Assembly: GCA_023428695.1 (NCBI GenBank)
Contig: JAEYWY010000022.1
Coordinates: 124,001-188,000 of the forward strand
Direction: 5' to 3'
DNA length: 64,000 bases
Origin: Bacteroidota bacterium
Lineage (GTDB): Bacteria; Bacteroidota; Bacteroidia; Cytophagales; Cyclobacteriaceae
Shown here: positions 33,714 to 41,631 of the stretch, one piece after another
Layout: every line of letters starts with the position of its first letter
How positions within the stretch are numbered: the stretch's first letter is position 1
Position numbers and translations under genes: made by a program
Notes under the pieces: model-generated
What the model was told of the DNA's origin: nothing
Seen by the model: only the letters and a program-made list of their open reading frames with translations
Databases searched by the model: none

Positions 33714-34817
33714 ATGGCGACTTCGCACCAGCAATATGGGCAAATGATCCGGTTTCTGACCGGCGAAATGAATGAATCTGAGCAGAAATCCTTTCAGCTG
33801 TGGCGAGATTCCGACCCCTCCAATGAGCAGGCTTTTCGTGAGGTTGAACATATCTGGCTTAATTCCAATGTAAGCTTCCACGACGACGTCGATGATACTG
33901 ATCCCCAATGGGCTGCCCTGAACAACCTTTTTGATACTCCGGAAAAGCAAGGACGCCAGGTGAAGTTCCCGTTGCCGATATTATTCAAGGTCGCAGCTGC
34001 CATCCTCGTTGTGTTCCTGACAGTGATCTATTTTATCCCCCGGAATACCGGTATGGAAACATTCACCATAGCATCACAGGGCGAGATTCAGGTAGTAGTA
34101 CTTCCGGACAGTTCAAAAGTATGGTTGAATGCACACAGCTCGATTTCATACACTGAGGATTTTGGAGCGAATGAGCGTCGAATTGCACTCGAAGGTGAAG
34201 CATTTTTTGATGTCACAAGAAATGAAAACGTACCGTTCGTCGTGACAACGCAGGGTGTGGTTGTCAGAGTACTCGGTACATCGTTCAACCTGAAGCAGGA
34301 AAATGGGTCGGTGGCTCTCGTTGTTGAAGAAGGCAGAGTTCGGTTCACGCCGGAGGATAGTCTCCAGCAAGCCGGCATCACGGTCGTAGCAAATGAGCAA
34401 GCCGTTATCGAAGCCAATGGTAGCGTACGGAAAGAAAAAACCAAATCTGCCTCATACAAGACCTGGCGTATGTCGGATGTAAGCGAACATGCGAGTCACT
34501 CCTTTGAAAATGAAAAGAACGATCCCGCCGCCTTTTTACGCACCGACTTTTCGTGGAAAAAGAACACGATCAATCAATCGGTCATCGAGGGAACAATCGT
34601 GAGTGATGCTGACTATGCAGCTTACAGGAACATTGTCTTACTCGTCAAACAGACCACTGCAAGATCCAAAGTAGTGGAGACGCGAATTACGGTACAGGGA
34701 CCTCTTACTCCCGGCAGGAAAATCAAATTCGAAAAACGACTCGGCGATATCCTGCGCGGAACACGGAAGATGGAAATCGTTGTCGAGTCCGCAGAAGCGC
34801 AACCGAGCCAACAGTAA
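33714..34817 (+). CDS. FecR-type anti-sigma factor with atypical C-terminal domain
   Basis: About 367 residues from ATG 33714 (GTG 33705 also possible). N-terminal cytoplasmic anti-sigma domain (QMIRFLTGEMNESEQKSFQLW), one TM helix (FKVAAAILVVFLTVIYFI, about 92-109), then a periplasmic FecR domain (LPDSSKVWLNAHSSISYTEDF, RRIALEGEAFFDVTRN, VRVLGTSFNLK). The DUF4974/STN-like C-terminal domain expected in this family is missing; instead residues about 280-360 carry an FxLYD-like beta domain (IEGTIVSDADYAAYRNIVLLV ... GPLTPGRKIKFEKRL). It probably controls the preceding sigma factor by a different signal contact. Followed by a terminator. Confidence 0.9.
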   Translation: MATSHQQYGQMIRFLTGEMNESEQKSFQLWRDSDPSNEQAFREVEHIWLNSNVSFHDDVDDTDPQWAALNNLFDTPEKQGRQVKFPLPILFKVAAAILVVFLTVIYFIPRNTGMETFTIASQGEIQVVVLPDSSKVWLNAHSSISYTEDFGANERRIALEGEAFFDVTRNENVPFVVTTQGVVVRVLGTSFNLKQENGSVALVVEEGRVRFTPEDSLQQAGITVVANEQAVIEANGSVRKEKTKSASYKTWRMSDVSEHASHSFENEKNDPAAFLRTDFSWKKNTINQSVIEGTIVSDADYAAYRNIVLLVKQTTARSKVVETRITVQGPLTPGRKIKFEKRLGDILRGTRKMEIVVESAEAQPSQQ

Positions 34818-34826
34818 TAACAAAAG

Positions 34827-34856
34827 AAAGGAACCACGCAGTTTTGTGATTCCTTT
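34827..34856 (+). terminator. Terminator after FecR gene
   Basis: AAAGGAA-CAC (34827-34837) pairs with GTG-TTCCTTT (34846-34856), one internal mismatch, eight-base loop, 10 bases after the stop. The A-run and T-run are built into the stem, as often in this phylum, so it may also stop the convergent gene at 34889. Confidence 0.7.
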
Positions 34857-34888
34857 ATCTTGTTTACCGAAACAAATCCAATTGCCTT

Positions 34889-35167
34889 TTACGACTTATT
34901 GTCGTGACCGAGTTGCTTTACAAGCTTGTTATAGATTCCCAAAAGCAGGAACGGAGCTGCCCACTGACCTACAAACAAAGCCAGATGATCGCGACCCGTC
35001 AGCTTCAATGTAAGTGACGCCGCCATCGAACCGAGCGATGCCCACAGGAACGCATCCGAAGGAAGCTTCGCAGTTTGTTCTTCAATCGTACTTGCCACCT
35101 TACCCTCACGATGTCCGGGGTTATAGTTCTGCGCTTCAGCAGCGATCGTTTTCAAGTCTGTTGCCAT
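34889..35167 (-). CDS. Hypothetical small membrane-associated protein
   Basis: A 92-residue protein from ATG 35167 (MATDLKTIAAEAQNYNPGHREGK). A hydrophilic N-terminal third is followed by two moderately hydrophobic stretches (FLWASLGSMAASLTLKLTG and LALFVGQWAAPFLLLGIYNKL), consistent with two short membrane helices. I do not recognise a named family, although the layout (acidic start, paired short helices, basic tail) is common in Bacteroidota stress-type membrane proteins. It stands alone between convergent and codirectional neighbours. Confidence 0.7.
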   Translation of the reverse strand: MATDLKTIAAEAQNYNPGHREGKVASTIEEQTAKLPSDAFLWASLGSMAASLTLKLTGRDHLALFVGQWAAPFLLLGIYNKLVKQLGHDNKS

Positions 35168-35277
35168 AATCAATATTTTAAGTTGAGATAATAAGACCCA
35201 ATGGCAAAACCGTTTTCATCAGCTTTGCCAACCACGCAGATTAAAATGTAATGCCCTCGGGAATGATTAACCGAACG

Positions 35278-36096
35278 TTAGCGGGTCGCGAGTACGAGGT
35301 CGGACCAGATTTCGAGTTTCGCCATCGTATTGAAATAATCCTCAAGCATGATAAAGGTCGCAGCAAATTTCTCATTCGTCTCGGAAGCCAGGCGTTTAAA
35401 GAAACGTTCCGCAACTTTGATTTCGTTATGCTGTTGCTGCAGGAATTCCGCGCCTATCTTCCGGCACTGAGCAGGAGTAGTTTCAAAGGGTTCTTCAACG
35501 AATAATTCAAACCAGACAAACTGGTGGCCAACCACCCTGCTATACTCAAACTCAAAGTCGTCAAAGATGAGGCGTATTTTTTCTGCGAACTCGGGTGACG
35601 TGTCCATCAACGCGGTGAGGTGGTCGAACTTGAGTTGTTCGTCAGTAATGAAACGTTTGTCCCAGACAAGCCGGTCCCCAAAATTGCGCTCACAATACTT
35701 TGACTTATGCATAAGTTCCGAAAGCGCTTCCGATTGGAGAAACTTCAACGCGATCGTGCCGTTAATTGCCGAGTTAATTTTTTCAAAGTAGTCTTTCCTT
35801 GTACGGATGTTCTCGTAATGATCACGAAAAGCCTCACCGATGATCGCATTCAACTCGTCAGGTTGATCGGGAACGCCAGGTACATTAAATGAAGCGGGCT
35901 TTATTTGTCGTGCATACTGCTCGTACAGCGGCCAGAATATTGTTTCTTCCGATTTTTTGAGTATCAGCAGAGACCGTACAACATTTTCTCGCTCTGATTT
36001 CTCGTCAGCGATACTATACAGACTGGCCTGCTGTGCGAATGCCGGAAACGACATGGAAAGTGCCAGCACGAGGAGCATTGAACGGTGAGTTGACAT
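35278..36096 (-). CDS. Hypothetical exported alpha-helical protein
   Basis: A 272-residue protein from ATG 36096, with a signal peptide (MSTHRSMLLVLALSMSFPAFAQQ). A longer frame adds an unlikely 59-residue N-terminus that overlaps the TerB-like gene. The mature part is helical and charged, rich in aromatic and acidic residues, with no catalytic motif I can name. The pattern of long amphipathic helices (LLILKKSEETIFWPLYEQYARQI) resembles periplasmic helical sensors but lacks any attached domain. Probably cotranscribed with the TerB-like gene upstream. Confidence 0.7.
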   Translation of the reverse strand: MSTHRSMLLVLALSMSFPAFAQQASLYSIADEKSERENVVRSLLILKKSEETIFWPLYEQYARQIKPASFNVPGVPDQPDELNAIIGEAFRDHYENIRTRKDYFEKINSAINGTIALKFLQSEALSELMHKSKYCERNFGDRLVWDKRFITDEQLKFDHLTALMDTSPEFAEKIRLIFDDFEFEYSRVVGHQFVWFELFVEEPFETTPAQCRKIGAEFLQQQHNEIKVAERFFKRLASETNEKFAATFIMLEDYFNTMAKLEIWSDLVLATR

Positions 36097-36229
36097 AACT
36101 TCGGGTTTGCGCGAAGTAATTCCAATCTGGTGCCCGGATGGCCCTGATTTTTCCAGGTGTGTTCCAGCATCACGAACGCCAGCGACACGCCTGATCCGTC
36201 CAATGAATAATAGTTTGGAATAGCGCCAA

Positions 36230-36625
36230 TCAGCTGCCGGAATTATCCGTCCTGTGCGAAGACATATCTTCAAGGACCTGATCGACCATTTGCGGCAGGA
36301 TGTCGAGCCGAAGCGAAATCTTCTTGCACAGCTCTAGTTCGCGAGCATTAATTTCCCCATCGATTGTCATAAGGGAAACGAGATCCTGAATTTGTTCAAC
36401 TTTGTCCTCGTAGCGCCTGGGGGGAACAAATGAAACGGCGTCCGGATTTTTACGAATGGTTTCAATTTCTGTTTCGGTAATTTCCATGAGCCGGGCGATT
36501 GACTTCACCATTTCCCATTCACCTTCATCGAGGTGACCATCGGCCATGGCGACGCAAATGAGGTTCTTGAGGTGGCTTCTGCGAATACCGTTCGTATCCG
36601 ACTTGAAAATCTTGAGTAGATCCAT
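36230..36625 (-). CDS. TerB-like family protein
   Basis: A 131-residue cytoplasmic helical protein with the TerB/DjlA-N-like pattern: two related halves each with an acidic D-G-E motif, MADGHLDEGEWEMVKSIARLM and MTIDGEINARELELCKKISLRL. TerB-fold proteins bind divalent metal or act as scaffolds in stress responses; this stand-alone copy cannot be given a specific role, and no other Ter genes are nearby. It lies upstream of the exported helical protein on the same strand. Confidence 0.8.
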   Translation of the reverse strand: MDLLKIFKSDTNGIRRSHLKNLICVAMADGHLDEGEWEMVKSIARLMEITETEIETIRKNPDAVSFVPPRRYEDKVEQIQDLVSLMTIDGEINARELELCKKISLRLDILPQMVDQVLEDMSSHRTDNSGS

Positions 36626-36714
36626 TGTAACGATGTTGAATCGGTAAATTACGGGAAATGGGGACTGATAAAAACGACTTTTTTCCCGATTTGATTACAA
36701 GGGTTTAATAGCTG

Positions 36715-36804
36715 TCAGCTAAGCATGAATAGTGTGCAGATGATCGTAGTCCAGGTTATTGCTTCGATGATCCATTCAGCGTTATTCTTTCCGGCAGAAT
36801 CCAT
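36715..36804 (-). CDS. Putative 29-residue membrane peptide
   Basis: A short frame from ATG 36804 to a TGA at 36715: MDSAGKNNAEWIIEAI followed by a hydrophobic stretch rich in Thr, Ile, Leu and Phe, i.e. a hydrophilic head and one membrane helix. It sits alone in the 299-bp spacer between the TerB-like gene and the lipoprotein gene. The frame stays open upstream of the ATG. Support is only composition and position; nothing else was seen in this spacer. Confidence 0.3.
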   Translation of the reverse strand: MDSAGKNNAEWIIEAITWTTIICTLFMLS

Positions 36805-36924
36805 GAGATGTTTTTGCCAGAACCACTGAAGATTTAGTGCCAACGATTGCCACGAAGGGGTCTGCCGACTTCTGAAACAACGACGGACTACGAAGTCAAA
36901 CTTTCGGGTAAAGATTTGGACGGA

Positions 36925-37275
36925 TCAATTGTCCGAAACGGAATCAGCCTGAGCTTTCCGCTGCTCGTCGGACATGCGCACGAAGTTCTTACGGATGTTC
37001 TTTCTCACGCTCCGGGGCAGATATTTCTTACGTCCAGGCTCCGGGCAGTCCCACTCCTCCACGGTTACGTTTCCAATATAGCGGCTATCGTTCGGTTTCG
37101 TATTTACCTTTGCTTCGGCGTCTCGCATTTCCGTGTTATTTATAAGCGCATACGACTTCATTCGTTTGGGTACTTTTTTCGAAGTTTTGGCGCCCGGTTT
37201 TGGGCAGGGAATTCGACCCGACTGGCAGCCGGCACCAAGCACCGCCGCTAAACAAATGATCACCAGTACTCGCAT
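36925..37275 (-). CDS. Small hypothetical lipoprotein
   Basis: About 116 residues from ATG 37275 (MRVLVIICLAAVLGAGCQ; upstream ATGs at 37317 and 37281 are in frame). Lipobox LGAGC gives a membrane-anchored protein; the mature part is short, basic and proline-rich, with CPKPGAKTSKKVPKRMKSY and EWDCPEPGRKKYLPRSVRKNIRKNF. Two mature cysteines could form a disulfide. No family recognised. The 7-bp inverted repeat at 37322-37338 lies in its upstream region. Confidence 0.65.
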   Translation of the reverse strand: MRVLVIICLAAVLGAGCQSGRIPCPKPGAKTSKKVPKRMKSYALINNTEMRDAEAKVNTKPNDSRYIGNVTVEEWDCPEPGRKKYLPRSVRKNIRKNFVRMSDEQRKAQADSVSDN

Positions 37276-37321
37276 AATCATGATTTGGAATGTCGGTTTC
37301 AAAATGTGATACCGCACGATA

Positions 37322-37338
37322 GTAAGAACGATTCTTAC
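37322..37338. promoter_or_regulatory. Perfect inverted repeat, possible operator
   Basis: GTAAGAA-CGA-TTCTTAC: 7-bp arms with a 3-bp centre, 47 bp upstream of the lipoprotein ATG at 37275. No T-run follows in the direction of that gene, so an operator is more likely than a terminator. Regulator unknown. Confidence 0.35.
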
Positions 37339-37345
37339 GCCACTT

Positions 37346-37600
37346 TTATTTCCTCTTTCCTATAAAGAGCGCATCGAATCCAATGGAAGTTAATATGAAA
37401 CCGATACTTACACCAATTCCTGTATTTTCTTTGCTGCCTGTAGCGACTCCCGGAAAGAATACGATGTCACAAAGGGCGACTGACATTTTGCCGAACCAGC
37501 AATCAGTCCTGAGGAAAGCACAAGAGTAAGACTCCATTTCAAGTGGTCTGCCAAAGACGGATCAGCGTCATGACGAGCGGCCATGGTGCACCGGAAGTGC
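37346..37600 (-). pseudogene. Possible frameshifted small exported protein
   Basis: In one minus-strand frame there is a signal-peptide-like stretch (HLKWSLTLVLSSGLIAGSAKC), which stops at a TAA near 37408. In the overlapping frame the segment KENTGIGVSIGFILTSIGF runs to a stop at 37346 and ends GKRK, like a membrane helix with a basic anchor. Joining the two frames would give one short exported membrane protein, which suggests a frameshift; chance cannot be excluded. The rest of the 318-bp interval shows nothing else. Confidence 0.25.
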
Positions 37601-37635
37601 CTTTTTTTTACTAGATTGCTACAGTTCATCCCCGT

Positions 37636-38424
37636 ATGTCAGAAGCAATCACCTGCGTAAACTGTGGCTCAACCGTTTCGACCCCATTTTGCGGCTCCTG
37701 CGGTCAGAAAAACCCACCCAAAAAGCTTAATCTAATAACATTGTATACCGACTTCCAAAGCCGGGTCTACGGGTTTGATGGCATGTTTCCGAGGACCTTG
37801 CGAGACCTTACTATTGCGCCCGGCAGTGTGGCGAAAGTATTCGTACATGGAAACCGCGTGCGTTATGTCGGGCCAGCTGGCTACTTCTTTCTCGCCTTGA
37901 CGATGTTTCTCATAGTGACTCAGCTGCTCGGCATCGACTTTTACCAGTACTCAAGCGATTCATCGCCATTCGTTGGTAACCAATCGAAACAGGAACAAAG
38001 GCTGGCGGCGGAATTCACAGGATTCATTACCGAACACATGCGGGTGTTTTCATTTCTCCAAATCCCGATCATAACCGCGCTCGCATGGATGTTCTTTCGC
38101 AGGAGCGGATACAATTATCTGGAACATGCCGTATTTGTATTCTACGTAACAGGGCATGTGATGTGGTTGAGTATTTTAGGAATAGTGATCTATGCCGTTT
38201 TTGGTGTCAGCGGCAACATGCTGCAACTCGTTGTCTATTGGGCGTTCTTCGCCTTTGGTTGCACGACTTTTTATGCAGGCTCAAAAGTAAAATCGGCAAT
38301 CAAGGGATTTTTCGCGGTAATGATTTCCTTCCTGATCTTTGCATTTATGTTTGCGATAGCCGGAATCATATACGTCTTAACCAATCCGGCATTAATTCAG
38401 GAAATAAAAAACACCCCTCGTTGA
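37636..38424 (+). CDS. DUF3667-type membrane protein with zinc ribbon
   Basis: A 262-residue protein. N-terminal zinc ribbon (CVNCGSTVSTPFCGSCGQK, four cysteines), then the family block DFQSRVYGFDGMFPRTLRDLTIAPGSVAKVFVHGNRVRYVGPAGYFFLALTMF (quoted in parts: RTLRDLTIAPGS, GNRVRYVGPAGYF), then about five membrane helices to the end. This layout matches DUF3667 proteins, common in Bacteroidota and of unknown function. Monocistronic; it converges on the anti-sigma gene with 3 bp between stops. Confidence 0.85.
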   Translation: MSEAITCVNCGSTVSTPFCGSCGQKNPPKKLNLITLYTDFQSRVYGFDGMFPRTLRDLTIAPGSVAKVFVHGNRVRYVGPAGYFFLALTMFLIVTQLLGIDFYQYSSDSSPFVGNQSKQEQRLAAEFTGFITEHMRVFSFLQIPIITALAWMFFRRSGYNYLEHAVFVFYVTGHVMWLSILGIVIYAVFGVSGNMLQLVVYWAFFAFGCTTFYAGSKVKSAIKGFFAVMISFLIFAFMFAIAGIIYVLTNPALIQEIKNTPR

Positions 38425-38427
38425 TCG

Positions 38428-39210
38428 TTATCGCCCTGCTTTTCCAAAAAGGATTACGCGGGTCGGATCAAAAATACCTTCTCCGGATTTTGGCTGATGA
38501 GTTACCATAAACGCAGTAGCGCGTTCAACTGATGGCATCTTGACCGAACCCGGAGTCATCCTGAAAATTCCGGCATCGACAGGTTCGCCATCGCGAATCG
38601 CCCACAATTGAAAGTCTCCATCCAACATTTCGCCCGGTACCTGTCCAACCTGAAGGAATACTTCGTTGCTGCGTTGATTCCAAAATAACGAAAGTTCCGC
38701 GGTCACCTGAGATCTCAAATTGTAGAGAACGATGTGGGTATACGCAGGATTATTATGCACCGGCGAGGTTCCTTCACCTCGATTAACCGGATCACCTGCA
38801 AGTCGTACCTCTTCCGAAAGCTCAAGCGTCCGGACAAGCATTTCGCGGAATGCTATCTGTGACTGTTTAAGGCTGGCCTGACTTGTTACGGCAAACCAGG
38901 TTGTAATCATTGCAAGTGTTACCGCCGCAGCAGTTGCAATACGCCAAAACCTGATTGATTTTTCCGGATCAAGTTTCCTCACATAGGCTTGAACCGGTAA
39001 ACTCGTACCCGACTTTTCAGGCGGGCGTGACTTTGGTCGGAACGCGGTTGCTGACTGTTCTTTCGGTCCCCCTTTTATCTGAAGCAACAGTCCGTGCAGT
39101 TCGGGATGGGCAGTCAGCTTTTGTTCTACATCGGCACACTCGCCGGCAGACAATCGACCCAATGCATAAGCCTGGAGGATTCCGGAAGAAATATAGTCGT
39201 CGGTATTCAC
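38428..39210 (-). CDS. RskA-type anti-sigma factor
   Basis: A 260-residue protein. Cytoplasmic N-terminal sigma-binding region (ISSGILQAYALGRLSAGECADVEQKL), linker, one TM helix (IATAAAVTLAMITTWFAVT, about 107-125), and a periplasmic RskA domain with AELSLFWNQRSNEVFLQVGQVP, DFQLWAIRDGEPVDAGIF and the C-terminal segment. The family holds an ECF sigma factor at the membrane until it is cleaved. Normally the sigma gene is immediately upstream in the same operon; here the upstream gene is lspA, 212 bp away, so its partner is not adjacent. Confidence 0.88.
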   Translation of the reverse strand: MNTDDYISSGILQAYALGRLSAGECADVEQKLTAHPELHGLLLQIKGGPKEQSATAFRPKSRPPEKSGTSLPVQAYVRKLDPEKSIRFWRIATAAAVTLAMITTWFAVTSQASLKQSQIAFREMLVRTLELSEEVRLAGDPVNRGEGTSPVHNNPAYTHIVLYNLRSQVTAELSLFWNQRSNEVFLQVGQVPGEMLDGDFQLWAIRDGEPVDAGIFRMTPGSVKMPSVERATAFMVTHQPKSGEGIFDPTRVILFGKAGR

Positions 39211-39422
39211 AAGAAAGTGTCAACGGTTTGTACTTCAATTCTGAAGCACTGACTCATTTATCATCGAAATCTAATACCACCTTTGGCCTGGGGGCTATCA
39301 GCTGCAAAATCGCTCCATATTCTGCGGTAATAGTCGGCCTTTTCCTAAAGTGGATAACCAACGAAACGATCGGCAAGTTGAGATTTCGCGGACTTTCTTC
39401 CGCACGTTAGGACACGTTGATA

Positions 39423-39947
39423 TCAGGATAGTGAATTACCGTCGAGCCCGGATTCGAATCGATTCAGTCTTATGATATAGGTCATGAGTATGATCAGCAC
39501 GCCTGTCATGATCGAAACATCGGCGAGGTTAAAAATACCTGTCCGGATAAGCCCCAGGTCGACATGCACGAAATCTGTTACTGACCCATAGATGTAGCGA
39601 TCGTAAATGTTTCCGATTCCGCCGCCTACGACGAAGCTGAGTGCTATTCTTGTACTCTTGGAGAGATTACTTTTTACAAACAGAAAGTACAGGCCAACCA
39701 TAAGTGCAAGGAAGGGCACCAGCACGAGTACGAAAAACTTGACAGGAACAGCAAGATCATTTCCGAGGCTGAGAAACGCGCCGGAATTTTCGACGCGCGT
39801 AAGCATAACGCGATCGCCGAAGAACAGAAACTGCTCATTCAATGGGATCGTCGAGCGAACGTAGTTCTTCGAAATCTGATCACAGCCTATACTGCTAACC
39901 AGGACAAAAAAAATAGTAAGATTGATCAAAAGCCGGTTAGAAATCAT
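39423..39947 (-). CDS. lspA: Lipoprotein signal peptidase (signal peptidase II)
   Basis: A 174-residue four-helix inner-membrane aspartyl protease that removes signal peptides from prolipoproteins after lipidation. The ATG at 39947 (MISNRLLINL) fits the family length; an upstream start adds 16 residues. Catalytic aspartates are D125 in GNIYDRYIYGSVTDFVHVD and D143 in IFNLADVSI; the conserved asparagine and NSGAF motif (VENSGAFLSLG) are present. Consistent with the many lipoproteins in this window. Stands alone on the minus strand. Confidence 0.95.
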   Translation of the reverse strand: MISNRLLINLTIFFVLVSSIGCDQISKNYVRSTIPLNEQFLFFGDRVMLTRVENSGAFLSLGNDLAVPVKFFVLVLVPFLALMVGLYFLFVKSNLSKSTRIALSFVVGGGIGNIYDRYIYGSVTDFVHVDLGLIRTGIFNLADVSIMTGVLIILMTYIIRLNRFESGLDGNSLS

Positions 39948-40047
39948 GCGTCTCAAAAAATGGGAGATGACAAAGATAGGGTTTCCGGTGAACAATTATG
40001 CAACACCCGTCCGGCAAAAGCAAGCTGCCGATGTAAGAATCAGCATC

Positions 40048-40782
40048 CTAACGGCGGAAGAGGTCCCGCGTGTACGTCAGCAACTCCTGTCCCCCGGTAT
40101 CGCCGTGGCCAGGCACAACGGACGCGGCATCCGGAAACTTTCTCATGACCTTCGTGATCGTCGCTGGCCAGGCCTTCAGGTCCGCGTCCGCCACATTGCC
40201 GCGTGTGGCCCCTGCCGCCTTCACCATGCAACCACCGAACAACACCCGTTCTCCGGGAATCCAGGTAACTATGTTATCGCGTGTGTGCGCGGGACCGGGG
40301 TAAAAGTTGATCACCTTGCTGTCACCGACATTGATGGTCACCTTCTTTTTAAAATAATGTTCGGGAATGCCAGGCGAATCGGTGCGCTCCATCAGTGCTT
40401 CCACAGTTTTGATTCCGGCCCACGACGGAATGCCGCGGCTCTTGAATGCTTCGATACCTCCAATGCAGTCATCATGAAAATGATTGATAATAACCGCCTT
40501 GATCAGAACATCCGGAAAACGTGAGGCAAACCAGTCAAGGAGAGCTTCAGCCTGCTCCTTTGAGGGTGGTGTGTCCATGATTACCGCTTCGTTCCCGTTG
40601 ACATAAATCGCCCCGTTGCTGGTAAAATGACCAAACGCCGGATAGTATTGACCACAAACATGTACCCAAACGCGTTCAGTAAGCGGAACAACTTTAACAC
40701 TGTCGTTGATGATAATTTCCTGCTGACCAAAAAGCGAAACAGGTAGAATGAGGCAAAGGATGAAAACGAACTTCCGGAACAT
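40048..40782 (-). CDS. Subclass B1-type metallo-beta-lactamase
   Basis: A 244-residue periplasmic protein from ATG 40782 with a signal peptide (MFRKFVFILCLILPVSLFGQQ). The full zinc-ligand set of subclass B1 beta-lactamases is in place: His101, His103 and Asp105 in NHFHDDCIGG, His166 in PGPAHTRDN, Cys185 in LFGGCMVK and His226 in VPGHGD. The B1-specific cysteine ligand and DCIGG block separate it from glyoxalase-II-like relatives. Related enzymes hydrolyse beta-lactams in the periplasm; whether this one does is untested. No mobile element or resistance gene is nearby, so it looks like a resident chromosomal gene. Confidence 0.85.
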   Translation of the reverse strand: MFRKFVFILCLILPVSLFGQQEIIINDSVKVVPLTERVWVHVCGQYYPAFGHFTSNGAIYVNGNEAVIMDTPPSKEQAEALLDWFASRFPDVLIKAVIINHFHDDCIGGIEAFKSRGIPSWAGIKTVEALMERTDSPGIPEHYFKKKVTINVGDSKVINFYPGPAHTRDNIVTWIPGERVLFGGCMVKAAGATRGNVADADLKAWPATITKVMRKFPDAASVVPGHGDTGGQELLTYTRDLFRR

Positions 40783-40908
40783 GGCGTCAAGATAATAAAC
40801 AAACCACACGCACATGGTCACTCCGATGATAAAAGTGAACGATTCGAAATTCTTTAATCGGTGGTCATGCGATGCGGGATTCTCATAAATTAGCAGGAAA
40901 AAAGAGCT

Positions 40909-41619
40909 ATGACATCATTACACGATAAGGTTGTATTAATAACCGGGGGCAGCAAGGGAATCGGATACGGAATCGCTGAGATCCTCCTGAAGGAAGGGGC
41001 AAAAGTTGCAGTCACGAGTCGCACCCAGGCAGCCGCTGACGACGCTGCTTCGGGTTTGAAGAAACATGGTGCGCACGTTCTCGCAATTGCCGCGGATGTG
41101 CGCGATGCGTCGTCACAACAAAAAGCAGTGCAGCGAGTACTTGGTGAGTGGGGCCGCCTTGATGTACTCGTTGCGAACGCGGGACTCGGATATTTTGATT
41201 CTATCGAGAACCTGACTACCGAACAATGGAATGAAACAATTGATACAAATCTTACCGGAGTCTTCCACAGTGTCAAAGCGTGCATTCCCGCGCTTAAAGA
41301 TTCCAAAGGTTACATCATTACGATAGCAAGCCTTGCTGGAACAAACTTTTTCGCCGGCGGGGCAGCATATAATGCAAGCAAATTTGGTCTCGTGGGATTC
41401 ACACAAGCCATCATGCTCGACCTCAGGAAGTGCGGTATCAAAGTCTCGACCATCATGCCGGGATCTGTTGCAACACACTTCAACGGAAATGAGCCCGCAG
41501 AAAGTGACAGCTGGAAGATCCAACCGGAAGATATTGGTCAGATGGTCGCAGATCTTCTCAAGATGAATCCACGAACACTTCCAAGCAAAATCGAGGTCCG
41601 CCCCAGCAATCCAAAGTAG
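40909..41619 (+). CDS. SDR family NAD(P)-dependent oxidoreductase
   Basis: A 236-residue classical short-chain dehydrogenase. Cofactor loop TGGSKGIGYGIAE (about 12-24), NAG motif in VLVANAGLG, catalytic serine in TIASLAG and the YNASK tyrosine-lysine pair. The arginine in TSRTQA suggests NADP preference, an inference. FabG-like in general appearance but substrate cannot be assigned. The GH20-type gene begins 12 bp downstream on the same strand, so the two are probably cotranscribed. Confidence 0.92.
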   Translation: MTSLHDKVVLITGGSKGIGYGIAEILLKEGAKVAVTSRTQAAADDAASGLKKHGAHVLAIAADVRDASSQQKAVQRVLGEWGRLDVLVANAGLGYFDSIENLTTEQWNETIDTNLTGVFHSVKACIPALKDSKGYIITIASLAGTNFFAGGAAYNASKFGLVGFTQAIMLDLRKCGIKVSTIMPGSVATHFNGNEPAESDSWKIQPEDIGQMVADLLKMNPRTLPSKIEVRPSNPK

Positions 41620-41631
41620 ATCGATATAACT

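Noticed and set aside
35278..36273. 331-residue version of the exported helical protein
   Set aside because: It would place 59 unlikely residues before a clear signal peptide and overlap the TerB-like gene.
38955..39410. 151-residue plus-strand frame over the anti-sigma gene start
   Set aside because: Mostly antisense to the anti-sigma factor; only the last part lies in the spacer, with no recognisable domain.
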